NCBI GenBank assembly: GCA_020637815.1
Contig: JACKJS010000001.1
Span: forward strand, 310,001-374,000
Direction: 5' to 3'
Origin: Hyphomicrobiaceae bacterium
Lineage (GTDB): Bacteria; Pseudomonadota; Alphaproteobacteria; Rhizobiales; Methyloligellaceae
Length of the DNA: 64,000 bases
Within the stretch, counting starts at the first letter, position 1. Each line of letters begins with the position of its first letter. Below, in pieces: positions 17,045 through 25,606 of this stretch. The notes beneath the pieces were generated by a model. It saw nothing but the letters and a program-made list of their open reading frames with translations. It was not told the DNA's origin and did not search any database. The translations under genes and the position numbers were made by a program.

Positions 17045-18001
17045 TCAGCGATATTCGATGAAGGCTTGGTCGCGCACTTCTTTCAGGAACTGTTCCGCCT
17101 TACCGACCAGTTCCTCGTTCATGATCTTCCGTTCCGTCTCGTCGCGGACATTCAGGTCGCCCGCCGCGGCCGGCGCGTCCGATCCGCAGACGGCGTAGAG
17201 CTCGACCGCGGCGCGCGTCACGGTCGGAGGTGTCATTTGGCCGACCTTGGCGTTTCGGACAAGGATGCGTGCCGGCGACCCGAGCGTCGTGGCGTCCTGC
17301 ACCTTGAGTGCCCGGACCGTGGCGCCGTCGACGCCCTTGGCGAGACTCTGAACGTTGCCGCACCCCCTGAACCGGGACCGCAAGTTTTCCGCTTCGGCGA
17401 CCTTCGCCGCGACCGCTCTTTGGTCGGCGCCGCTTGGAAGCGGAAGGCGGATTTGCTTGATGCCTCCCCCGGAGGACCCACTGCTCGCTTGAGACAAGGC
17501 TTCGTCGATTTGCGCGTCGCTGACTTGCACGTCGCGGCGGAACTTCTGTTGGACCACGCGCTGCCAAACCATTTGGGCGCCGATACGGTTTTTCAGCGTA
17601 CTGATATTAACGCCGGAGCGTTCCAGCGCCGTCGAAAGACCGTTGGAGTCGAGATTGTTTTTTGAAGCCATGTCATCGAGAACGCGATTGACGTCAGCCT
17701 CGCTCGGCGTGATGCCAAGCTTGCGGCCTTCTTGAAGTTGGAGCCGCTCGGAGATGAGCATCTCGGTCGCCTTCTTCGTCAACTCGGGGCCTGGCTGCTC
17801 CCTCGCGGTGAGCATCAGAAAGCGCTCGCGTTGCGAAATGTCGTAGTCGGAAATCGGGTCGTCGTTGACCAGAATCTTGATCGTTACGTCCTGTGCCTCG
17901 GCCGTATGCGCCGCAAGCAAGAGGGAGGCGAGCACGAATATTCCCACCGCGGCCAAAGCGCCAAGTCCGCCACGCGAAAGTCTGGTCAATCCGCTAGTCA
18001 T
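17045..18001 (-). CDS. surA: SurA-like periplasmic chaperone
   Basis: Periplasmic chaperone that escorts outer-membrane proteins. The ATG at 18001 overlaps the lptD stop region and gives 318 residues starting with a signal peptide that ends near TAEAQD. The SurA N-terminal domain (about 40-165, with KILVNDDPISDYDI and ML-SERLQLQEG features) is clear. The following parvulin-like region (about 170-265) is divergent and lacks an easily recognised catalytic set, so peptidyl-prolyl isomerase activity is doubtful. Neighbours lptD and pdxA match the classic surA locus. A longer frame upstream only overlaps lptD. Confidence 0.88.
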   Translation of the reverse strand: MTSGLTRLSRGGLGALAAVGIFVLASLLLAAHTAEAQDVTIKILVNDDPISDYDISQRERFLMLTAREQPGPELTKKATEMLISERLQLQEGRKLGITPSEADVNRVLDDMASKNNLDSNGLSTALERSGVNISTLKNRIGAQMVWQRVVQQKFRRDVQVSDAQIDEALSQASSGSSGGGIKQIRLPLPSGADQRAVAAKVAEAENLRSRFRGCGNVQSLAKGVDGATVRALKVQDATTLGSPARILVRNAKVGQMTPPTVTRAAVELYAVCGSDAPAAAGDLNVRDETERKIMNEELVGKAEQFLKEVRDQAFIEYR

Positions 18002-20429
18002 TTGCAAATGCCGACTCATCGCCATTGCCAAGTAAGCCGAGGCCGCTGGTGCTGGCCTCGTATTCACCGAGATACTTCAACGCGAACTTGAACAGGAACC
18101 GCTCGTCAGGCTCGATGTCTTGGTCGCGAATAAAGGAACGCTGGTAGGTCACGTCGATCTTGAAGCAATCGTCCTGATACCGCAGGCCAAGACCGTCCGT
18201 GATCGTCTGATCGCCCGCGATGTCGTAACGCAGGTTGCCCAGGAGCCACCATTCGTTGGTGATCGCAAGCGCGCCGGCGAAGAGAATTTCCTCGCTTTCG
18301 TCGGCATTGACGACGTTCGTCAGGTTCGGCGTGATGTCGCTGGGCTCAACCGTGCCCGGGACCTTGGCGTAGTTCACGCGTGCCTGCACGGGTCCGTAAT
18401 TGAGCGTGGAGCCGAGATCGGTCCTGACCATGTCGAAGGTCTGTTGATCGAAGCGCGCTTGTCCCGTGAACGAGAATCCTTGAACCGCTTGGATATAGAC
18501 GCCGGTCACGTAATCCGAGTTGCTCGTGGCCAGACCGCTCGACTGGTAGAACGTGTTGTCGAACTCGTTGTCGCCGGCAATCTGATAGCTTTGACCGACG
18601 ACCGCCCGGGCGTAAGTGCCGTTCATGAGCTGGGCCGTGTAGCCGAAGCCGACATTCGCCCTCGTGCCGGTTTCGATGCGGTCGTAGCCGGAGAACTTGT
18701 CGATGTCGAACAGGATCGTGTCGTCGAACACGAGACTCAACGCGTCTTCGTTGGGGATTTCCTGCTGATCGCCGATCGCGTCGGGACGGGCAATGATCTG
18801 CCCGATCGGCTCGATCGTATGGGTTATCTGACCGGTGGTGGTGACGAACGGATAACGGTACTCGAGACCCGCGACCGCATTGCCGCGCCAGATCGTTCCG
18901 TTGTCGCGATTGGACGCGAGGGAACTGTTCAGCTCCGCGTTCGAAATATCTTCGGTGCCGCCGAGTTCGAGCACGCCGGGATTGTCGAGGCTATAGACGT
19001 CGCCCCGCAAGCGGCCGAAGGGCGTAAACACCTGGCCGATCCCATCGGTCAGTTGCCGCCGCCAATTGGCCTCTACGATGAACCGGTTCGAGTCCGTGCC
19101 GTCGGCACTCGAGAACACCATCGTGTTGCTGTTGAAGCTCAACTCGCCACCGACGACTGGCGTATCGACGATGTAGTCGTAGTCGATGATCGGATAGACG
19201 ACGGCCTCGGAGAATTCCTCGTCGGTGAACAAGAGGCTCTGCGTGTTGTAGAAGCGTGTCGAGAAGTAGTTCCGGCCCCGAAGCCCTTCGAGATAGATCT
19301 GCGACACACGGTCCGTCCGCAGTCGCGAGTCGAGATTGTAGTAGCGCCGGAACGTCTCGTCCGTCTCGAGCAGGACGTCCCAGCCCCACGAGTAGAATGG
19401 GTCGAGCGCGAACCGGCCTTTGGTCTTGATGCTGCCGCGGAAGTCGTCGCCGAACGCCGGACTGGTTAGATCGTTCACGTTGTCGAACACGCCCGCGAGC
19501 TCGAGATTGTAGCCGCCATTGGCCGTGCGCTGCCGCCAGTCGCCCAGCAACAAGGTCCCCGCGTTCTCGGTCCACATGGGCGCGAACGTGAAATCGTAGG
19601 TATCGGACAGGGCGAAGTAATAGGGGACCTGAACCGTATTGCCGAGTTCGTTGGAGTGGCTGTAGGACGGGATCAGGAAACCCGACTTACGCTTGACCGT
19701 GGGGTCGGCGGTCTGGAAATAGGGCAACCACAGAACCGGCACGCCGAAGAAGTCGAATGCGGCGTCGTTGAAGGTCAGCTTCGCCTGGTCGCGCTTATGC
19801 GTGATCTTGCCCGCGCGGATGCGCCAGGTCGGCGGCTTGTCCGGGTTTTCCTTACAGACCTTACAGGGCGTGAACATACCCTTTTCGAACACGGTCACAT
19901 TGCCGGCTTCGCGCGATGCGGATTGAGCGACGATGCGCGTGTCGTCTTTGGTGACGAGCTTCAGGGCATCGACAAAGCCGTCGCGGAAGTCGTCCGTCAG
20001 CGTGAGCTGATCGGCGGTGATGACGGCGCCGTCAGGGTCCTTCATCCGCACATTGCCCTCGGCCGCAAGCGTGTTGGTGCTGCGGTTGTAGACGATGCGT
20101 TCGGCCAGCAGCGTATAGTCGCCGTAATAGACTTCGACGTTGCCTTTGGCGGTGACCCGCGAGTTACCGTTCTCGTAAATCAGCTCGTCGGCCTGCAACA
20201 GCATGGGCTCCGACGACTTGATGTCGGGTGCCTTGACGATTTGCTCGAGCCCTGTTTGCGCCTGCGCATACGCGCGATCGTGCGAGGCCGAGACCGCGCC
20301 AATCGCCGCCATGAACAGGAGTGCGGTCGAGGCGGCAGCGTTGCTCAATCGCGGCCCATAAGACGCGCCGAGGCCGGGCAAAGCCCGGCGCATCGCTTGG
20401 AGGGTGGTGATTGCCGCGCGCATCGTCAT
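17994..20429 (-). CDS. lptD: LPS-assembly protein LptD (OstA/Imp)
   Basis: Outer-membrane barrel that, with LptE, inserts lipopolysaccharide into the outer leaflet. I start it at the ATG at 20429 whose ATGA overlaps the lptG stop; this gives 811 residues with a long N-terminal signal region ending near AYAQAQ, an OstA/LptA-like jellyroll (about 65-190, ADELIYENGNSRVTAKGNVE), and a large C-terminal barrel rich in aromatic beta strands. A CxxC pair (CKVCKEN) lies at about 190-195. The gene lies with lptG and lptF, the inner-membrane parts of the same machine. Confidence 0.95.
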   Translation of the reverse strand: MTMRAAITTLQAMRRALPGLGASYGPRLSNAAASTALLFMAAIGAVSASHDRAYAQAQTGLEQIVKAPDIKSSEPMLLQADELIYENGNSRVTAKGNVEVYYGDYTLLAERIVYNRSTNTLAAEGNVRMKDPDGAVITADQLTLTDDFRDGFVDALKLVTKDDTRIVAQSASREAGNVTVFEKGMFTPCKVCKENPDKPPTWRIRAGKITHKRDQAKLTFNDAAFDFFGVPVLWLPYFQTADPTVKRKSGFLIPSYSHSNELGNTVQVPYYFALSDTYDFTFAPMWTENAGTLLLGDWRQRTANGGYNLELAGVFDNVNDLTSPAFGDDFRGSIKTKGRFALDPFYSWGWDVLLETDETFRRYYNLDSRLRTDRVSQIYLEGLRGRNYFSTRFYNTQSLLFTDEEFSEAVVYPIIDYDYIVDTPVVGGELSFNSNTMVFSSADGTDSNRFIVEANWRRQLTDGIGQVFTPFGRLRGDVYSLDNPGVLELGGTEDISNAELNSSLASNRDNGTIWRGNAVAGLEYRYPFVTTTGQITHTIEPIGQIIARPDAIGDQQEIPNEDALSLVFDDTILFDIDKFSGYDRIETGTRANVGFGYTAQLMNGTYARAVVGQSYQIAGDNEFDNTFYQSSGLATSNSDYVTGVYIQAVQGFSFTGQARFDQQTFDMVRTDLGSTLNYGPVQARVNYAKVPGTVEPSDITPNLTNVVNADESEEILFAGALAITNEWWLLGNLRYDIAGDQTITDGLGLRYQDDCFKIDVTYQRSFIRDQDIEPDERFLFKFALKYLGEYEASTSGLGLLGNGDESAFAND

Positions 20430-21535
20430 CCGTCCTCTTTGTACAAGAGCACAGTGAGTGCGAGGGACATGGCGACGATCACGGGAATCCATGCAGCGGC
20501 CACCGCAGACGTGAGTCCCGACATCGCGAAGTTACGCGACACCTCGGAGAACACGAAGAATCCGAAGCCGGCGGCCAATCCGAACACCGCGTTGATCTGC
20601 ACGTTGCCGAACCGGAAGCTTTGCAGCGAACAGGTCGCCGCGATCAGCACCATGGCGACAAGCAGGAACGGTCGCGAAAGGAGCAACTGGTATTGCACGC
20701 GGTACTGCGTCGCCGGTAGACCGGCGCGTTCGGCGATCTGGATGAAATTGGGCAGATCCCAGAACGAAATCGAGAGCACGGTGCCGAGACTGTCACGCAC
20801 CTGGGTCGGGGTGAGATAGGTGCTGAGCAGATAGTTCTCGTATAGAACAGGCTCGCGTGCCGGGGCGCTGACCCAAGCCTCTTCCAAGTCCCAACGTCCG
20901 TTCTTGAGGACGGCCCGCTTGGCCTCGATCCGTTCCGTCAACCTGTGCTCGGCGTCGTATTGGAACACTGAGACGCCGCGCAGTTCGAGGCCTTGGTTGA
21001 GAACCTGCAATGCGTGCACCACGGACGGACCGTCGGCGCCGTCCTCGCGTAACCAGGCGCCGGACTTTCCGGACGATTGCAGGAAGGAGTCGCCTTTGCC
21101 GAACGCGGCCGCGTAGAGCCGTTCGGCTTCGCCGCGCGCAGACGCCGCGATCGGATTGTAGAGCGTGACGAATCCGACCCCGAGCAGGAATGCGACCAAG
21201 ATCGCGGGCAGGATGAACTGCCAAACCGAAACGCCGGCCGCGCGCAAGACGACGAGTTCGGACGAGCGGCTCAACATCAGAAAGATCACGATCGTTCCGA
21301 TGAGAACCGCGAAGGGGAGGGTGAGTTCAGAGTACGAAGGCAGACGCAGAAGGGTGATCCAGACGAGAAGAAATCCCGACGCTTCGTTCGAGTACTTTCC
21401 GGAGCGACGTAGAATCTCGATGAAGTCGACGAAGAAGATCAGCACGCAGCAGATTAGGAACATCGCTACCATGGCAGCGAAGAAGCGCGCGGAAAAGTAG
21501 CGCGCGAGCGTTCCACGTGCACTGATGCCCCGCAT
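20426..21535 (-). CDS. lptG: LPS export permease LptG
   Basis: One of the two membrane subunits of the LptB2FG ABC transporter that extracts LPS from the inner membrane. From the ATG at 21535 the protein has 369 residues with three N-terminal membrane segments, a periplasmic beta-jellyroll domain and three C-terminal segments ending close to the C-terminus. AAGG lies upstream of this ATG; a GTG at 21547 overlapping the lptF stop (GTGA) is an alternative. Coupled to lptD downstream by ATGA. Confidence 0.95.
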   Translation of the reverse strand: MRGISARGTLARYFSARFFAAMVAMFLICCVLIFFVDFIEILRRSGKYSNEASGFLLVWITLLRLPSYSELTLPFAVLIGTIVIFLMLSRSSELVVLRAAGVSVWQFILPAILVAFLLGVGFVTLYNPIAASARGEAERLYAAAFGKGDSFLQSSGKSGAWLREDGADGPSVVHALQVLNQGLELRGVSVFQYDAEHRLTERIEAKRAVLKNGRWDLEEAWVSAPAREPVLYENYLLSTYLTPTQVRDSLGTVLSISFWDLPNFIQIAERAGLPATQYRVQYQLLLSRPFLLVAMVLIAATCSLQSFRFGNVQINAVFGLAAGFGFFVFSEVSRNFAMSGLTSAVAAAWIPVIVAMSLALTVLLYKEDG

Positions 21536-21543
21536 CTGCGCCT

Positions 21544-22725
21544 TCACCCCGTCTGTACCCCACGTGCGGCCCACAACCTTATGTTTTTGGGCTGAAACTT
21601 GAGCTCGAAGTTCAGCTTGGACCGCAGTTCTGGCGACATTCTAACGTGCGCCGTCCATGCCGCAATCAGAATCGCCCCGACCGGAATAGCATATACGAGG
21701 ACCACCGCCCACGCATTCAACGCGACCAAATTTCCGGCCGTAATGCCCGCGACTCTGATGGCGACGGCAATCGCAAAAACGGTGAGAATCTGCCCCCATC
21801 TACTCTCACGAGTCGTGCGCGCCTGTCCCATCAGCGCAATTGCGATAAAGATAAACGCAATAGGATAGATCGGCGTTGCTAAACGTTCATGTAATTCATA
21901 ACGCAACTGACCGTAATCTTTTTCATCGAACTTTTCGTCATCAGGCGGATTGATGAGCTCCATAAGCGGCATTTGCTTTGGTTCAAGCTTATTGCCCGAT
22001 TTGTTTTGGGGGCCAAATTTGGAAAGATCGACCATATTCTGATCGAATTTAATAATTTGTACTGATTTTTCTTTATTTTTTGCATCATAACGGTGCACGT
22101 AACCATCGAACATGATGAGAAAGCTGCCCTTCTCATTGCTGAGAATTCGGCCTCGCTCGGCGAGATAGCTCATGACCTGCTTGGAATCCCGCTCATCGTG
22201 GAACAGGAGCCCGAGCAGTTCACCGTCCTTGCTCCGGTCCCGGATGTGGAATGTGAGGCCGCGCTCCGGGCTGGAAAACCGTCCTGGTTGAAGGACTTGC
22301 GAGATCAGGTCAGCGCGGACCTGAGTGATTAGGTCGCGCAAGGCGCGCATGCAGGCCGGATTGACGAACACGTTTACCAGCAAGATCACCATGCTCACGA
22401 TCACCGCCAATGCGATGAGCGGGCGGCAGATCCGCCACACGGTGGCGCCCGCGGCGGTCATCACGATGATCTCGCTATCGCCGTTCATGCGATCGAGGGT
22501 GTAGAGGCACGCCATCAGCACTGCGTTGGGCGCGATAAGCGTGATCAGGCTCGGCAGGCTGAGCGCCGTCATATGGAAGAACAGCGCCAGCCCTTGACCT
22601 TGCGATGTAATAAGGTCGAGCTCTTTCAACGCTGTAGCCAGCCAGATGATGGCCGTCAGCGTCAGCAGGATGAGGAGAAAGGCACTCGTCACCTGCCGAA
22701 ACATGTATCGGCTAAAGAGCGTCAT
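21544..22725 (-). CDS. lptF: LPS export permease LptF
   Basis: Partner of LptG in the LPS export ABC transporter. The ATG at 22725 (MTLFSRYMFRQ) gives 393 residues with the same three-plus-three membrane layout and a central periplasmic domain. A longer upstream frame is rejected because the conserved N-terminus starts here. About 240 bases coding for the periplasmic domain end and the following membrane segment (21841-22080) are only about 38 percent GC by my count, with one 60-base line at 25 percent, unlike the surrounding GC-rich sequence. The reading frame is intact there. Confidence 0.94.
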   Translation of the reverse strand: MTLFSRYMFRQVTSAFLLILLTLTAIIWLATALKELDLITSQGQGLALFFHMTALSLPSLITLIAPNAVLMACLYTLDRMNGDSEIIVMTAAGATVWRICRPLIALAVIVSMVILLVNVFVNPACMRALRDLITQVRADLISQVLQPGRFSSPERGLTFHIRDRSKDGELLGLLFHDERDSKQVMSYLAERGRILSNEKGSFLIMFDGYVHRYDAKNKEKSVQIIKFDQNMVDLSKFGPQNKSGNKLEPKQMPLMELINPPDDEKFDEKDYGQLRYELHERLATPIYPIAFIFIAIALMGQARTTRESRWGQILTVFAIAVAIRVAGITAGNLVALNAWAVVLVYAIPVGAILIAAWTAHVRMSPELRSKLNFELKFQPKNIRLWAARGVQTG

Positions 22726-22966
22726 GAGCCCGCTTTTTCGATGTCCCCAAACCACCCGGAGGCCGGCCACCCGAAATAGCCCCCAAAATCGCGTCAACCG
22801 GCTGGTATTTCTTGTAAATTTGACCAGCCCAACATGGCGGAATTTCGGCCATAGCGAATGGCTTGCTTTCACCACGGACAACACTTACGAAGATCGAACG
22901 ATTTCCTGCCGCTGTTGCATTACTGCACCACGGGCGCGCGGGCGCTTGGGAGGCTGCGCTTTTGCC

Positions 22967-22993
22967 CACCGCCGCTCACGTCCTGGCGGTGAG
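22967..22993 (+). promoter_or_regulatory. Hairpin over the pepA ribosome-binding region
   Basis: CACCGCC (22967-22973) and GGCGGTG (22985-22991) form a 7-bp stem; the right arm overlaps the only purine-rich stretch (GGTGAG) before the pepA start. An alternative pairing uses CTCAC and GTGAG in the same interval. It could lower pepA translation; this is inference. Confidence 0.3.
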
Positions 22994-23001
22994 ACCCACC
23001 G

Positions 23002-24531
23002 ATGGAGTTTACCTTGACCGATCAAACGACGTTGTCATTTGCCAGCCCGTCTGCGGCCGCCACCGATGGTGTTGCCGTGGTCTTTGCGGAGGACGGGCCG
23101 AAGTTCACGTCCGCCGCCCAGGATCTCGACAAGAAGACCAAGGGCATGCTGAGCGAAGCCGCGCGCATCTCCGCATTCAAGGGCAAGAAGGGGTCGAGCA
23201 TGGATGTGCTAGCGCCTCGGGGTGTCAAATTTGTGCGCATCGTTCTCGTCGGTCTTGGGAAGCCTGCGGACTATGCGAATGACGCCTGGCTCAATCTCGG
23301 CGGCGCCGTGCGCGGCAAGCTGAGCGGCCGGGAAGGAGGCACCGCCCACGTCTATCTCGAGAAGGCGAAAGGGGACCTTTCGGCGGAGGATGTGGCGAAC
23401 TTCGCGCTCGGCGCGCAGTTGCGAAACTACAAGTTCGACAAGTACAAATCCAAATCCAAGAATTCCGAGACGGAGCAGACCGCCAAGCCGCTGAAGACGC
23501 TCGTTATGCATTGCGCCGATCCAGGCGCGGCCAGACGAGCTTTCGCGCCGGAACGTGCCATCGTCGATGGTGTCAACCTTGCGCGCGATCTCGTCAACGA
23601 GCCGGCCAATGTTTTGACGCCGGCGGCATTTGCCGCGCGTGCCAAAGCGCTCGCCAAGGCGGGCGTGCAGGTCACGCTCCTGAGCGAGGCGCAGATGAAG
23701 CGTCTAGGCATGGGCGCACTGTTGGCGGTCGGCCAAGGCAGCGAGAACACAAGCCATGTGGCGGTGATGCAGTGGAAAGGGGCTGGCGTTCGCGGTGGCA
23801 ACCCCATTGCCATCGTCGGTAAGGGCGTCACCTTCGACACCGGCGGCATTTCGCTGAAGCCGGCCGCCGGCATGGAGGACATGAAGGGCGACATGGCCGG
23901 CGCTGCCTGTGTGACCGGATTGATGCTGGCACTTGCCGAGCGCAAAGCGAAGGTCAACGCGGTCGGCGTAATCGGGCTCGTCGAGAACATGCCAGGCGGA
24001 ACGGCTCAGCGTCCGGGCGATGTCGTCGAGGCCATGTCGGGTACGACCATCGAGGTGCTCAACACCGACGCGGAAGGGCGCATGGTGCTGGCCGACTGCC
24101 TCTGGTACGTCCAAGAGAAGTTCAAGCCAGTCGCCGTGATCAATCTCGCCACGCTCACCGGCGCGATCATGGTGGCGCTCGGCAAGGAGCACGCCGGATT
24201 GTTCTCGAATGACGACGAGTTGTCCGCGCGGCTGACGGCGGCCGGTCTCGAGACCGGCGAGAAACTGTGGCGGCTTCCGCTCGGGCCCAAATACGACAAG
24301 CTGATCGACTCCAAGGTGGCGGACATCAAGAACACGGGCGGACGTTGGGGCGGTTCGATCTCCGCCGCGCAGTTCCTGCAGCGCTTCATCAAGCCGGGGA
24401 CGCCTTGGGCTCACCTCGACATCGCCGGCACCGGCATGGCCTCCGGCGACACCGACATCAACCGGAGCTGGGGTTCGGGCTTTGGCGTCAGGCTGCTCGA
24501 CCGGCTGATCCGCGATCATTACGAACGCTGA
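23002..24531 (+). CDS. pepA: Leucyl aminopeptidase (M17 family, PepA)
   Basis: Zinc or manganese exopeptidase that removes N-terminal residues from peptides in the cytoplasm; some PepA proteins also bind DNA. The 509-residue product has the metal and catalytic set: K274 and D279 in GKGVTFDTGG, and the family signature N354-TDAEGR-360. Length fits. It is divergent from lptF, its common neighbour in alphaproteobacteria. Confidence 0.96.
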   Translation: MEFTLTDQTTLSFASPSAAATDGVAVVFAEDGPKFTSAAQDLDKKTKGMLSEAARISAFKGKKGSSMDVLAPRGVKFVRIVLVGLGKPADYANDAWLNLGGAVRGKLSGREGGTAHVYLEKAKGDLSAEDVANFALGAQLRNYKFDKYKSKSKNSETEQTAKPLKTLVMHCADPGAARRAFAPERAIVDGVNLARDLVNEPANVLTPAAFAARAKALAKAGVQVTLLSEAQMKRLGMGALLAVGQGSENTSHVAVMQWKGAGVRGGNPIAIVGKGVTFDTGGISLKPAAGMEDMKGDMAGAACVTGLMLALAERKAKVNAVGVIGLVENMPGGTAQRPGDVVEAMSGTTIEVLNTDAEGRMVLADCLWYVQEKFKPVAVINLATLTGAIMVALGKEHAGLFSNDDELSARLTAAGLETGEKLWRLPLGPKYDKLIDSKVADIKNTGGRWGGSISAAQFLQRFIKPGTPWAHLDIAGTGMASGDTDINRSWGSGFGVRLLDRLIRDHYER

Positions 24532-24554
24532 CAAGAGCGTAGCGCAACGTGTAC

Positions 24555-24616
24555 GACGGCGACGTTCGGCGGCGCCGTCATCCCAGGTCGAGGCATATAA
24601 TATTTTCCATAATATA
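24555..24616 (+). promoter_or_regulatory. AT-rich segment with TATAAT box before mazG, plus pepA end hairpin
   Basis: GACGGCG (24555-24561) pairs with CGCCGTC (24573-24579), a possible pepA terminator stem without a T-run. It is followed by an AT-rich patch with a perfect TATAAT (24596-24601) and two related direct repeats, CATATAATAT (24594-24603) and CATAATATA (24608-24616). No matching -35 is seen, so the promoter assignment for mazG is tentative. Confidence 0.35.
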
Positions 24617-24727
24617 CCTTATGCGAATTTCGGATGCCGACTAAGCGGGGTTTAGGGTGCGTCTCTAACGAACTGATTTGTCGCGAATTTTCTTGAATTT
24701 TGAGGTCCGCGTTTGGGAGCGCCCTCG

Positions 24728-25591
24728 ATGATTGAAATACCCTCGAAGACCCCGAAGAAGACCTACACACTGGCGGATCTGCTGGCCGTGATGGCGCGCT
24801 TGCGCGATCCCGAAACGGGCTGTCCGTGGGATGTGAAGCAGAGCTTCGGGACGATCGCGCCCTACACGATCGAGGAAGCCTACGAGGTTGCCGACGCGAT
24901 CGAGCGCGGCGATATGGACGGGCTGAAGGACGAGCTCGGCGATCTTCTGCTGCAGGTCGTCTACCACGCGCAGATGGCTTCGGAGGAAGGCGCGTTCTCG
25001 TTCGACGACGTGGCCGATGCGATCACCCGGAAGATGATCCGGCGTCATCCGCACGTGTTCGAGGACCCTTCCCGGCGCGCGGAGTTTCTGGGCTCCGGGC
25101 TTTGGGAGCGGATCAAGACGGAAGAACGAGCCGCGCGCGGCGAACCTGTTGACGGCACGAGCATCCTGAACGACGTGCCCGTGGCCATGCCGGGTCTGAC
25201 GCGGGCTTCGAAGCTTCAAAAGCGCGCGGCTGATGTGGGCTTCGATTGGAGCGACGTTGGGCTCATTCTCGGCAAGGTCGAAGAGGAATTGGACGAGTTG
25301 AAGGAAGCCATCGCGGAGTCTCAATCGAAGGAGCGGATCGCCGACGAGTTCGGTGACGTGGTCTTCGTGATGGCAAACGTTGCCCGCCATCTCGGGATCG
25401 ATCCGGAGGCGGCGCTGCGCGGGACGAGTGCCAAGTTCATCCGCAGGTTTCAGAGCATCGAGGCGGCGCTGGCCACCGATGGCCGCAGTCCCGAGGATTC
25501 CGATCTCGATGAGATGGACCGGTTGTGGAACGCGGCGAAAGAGGCTGAGAAAGCAGCAAAAAGTGCTGCGTCCAAGAACGGAAAAGAGTAG
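24728..25591 (+). CDS. mazG: Nucleoside triphosphate pyrophosphohydrolase MazG
   Basis: All-alpha NTP pyrophosphatase that hydrolyses (d)NTPs to monophosphates, acting as a house-cleaning enzyme. From the ATG at 24728 it has 287 residues and two MazG repeats: an N-terminal one with RLRDPETGCPWD and EEAYEVADAIE, and a C-terminal one with EEELDELKEAI. A TTG five codons upstream is an alternative start. It converges with hflX, with only nine bases between the stop codons. Confidence 0.95.
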   Translation: MIEIPSKTPKKTYTLADLLAVMARLRDPETGCPWDVKQSFGTIAPYTIEEAYEVADAIERGDMDGLKDELGDLLLQVVYHAQMASEEGAFSFDDVADAITRKMIRRHPHVFEDPSRRAEFLGSGLWERIKTEERAARGEPVDGTSILNDVPVAMPGLTRASKLQKRAADVGFDWSDVGLILGKVEEELDELKEAIAESQSKERIADEFGDVVFVMANVARHLGIDPEAALRGTSAKFIRRFQSIEAALATDGRSPEDSDLDEMDRLWNAAKEAEKAAKSAASKNGKE

Positions 25592-25606
25592 GCGGGGCCC
25601 CTACTC
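25581..25606 (-). terminator. Shared terminator hairpin of hflX and mazG
   Basis: GAGTAGG (25586-25592) and CCTACTC (25600-25606) form a 7-bp stem with a 7-base loop that spans both convergent stop codons. On the minus strand the stem is followed directly by TTTT, as in an intrinsic terminator for hflX. Confidence 0.55.
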
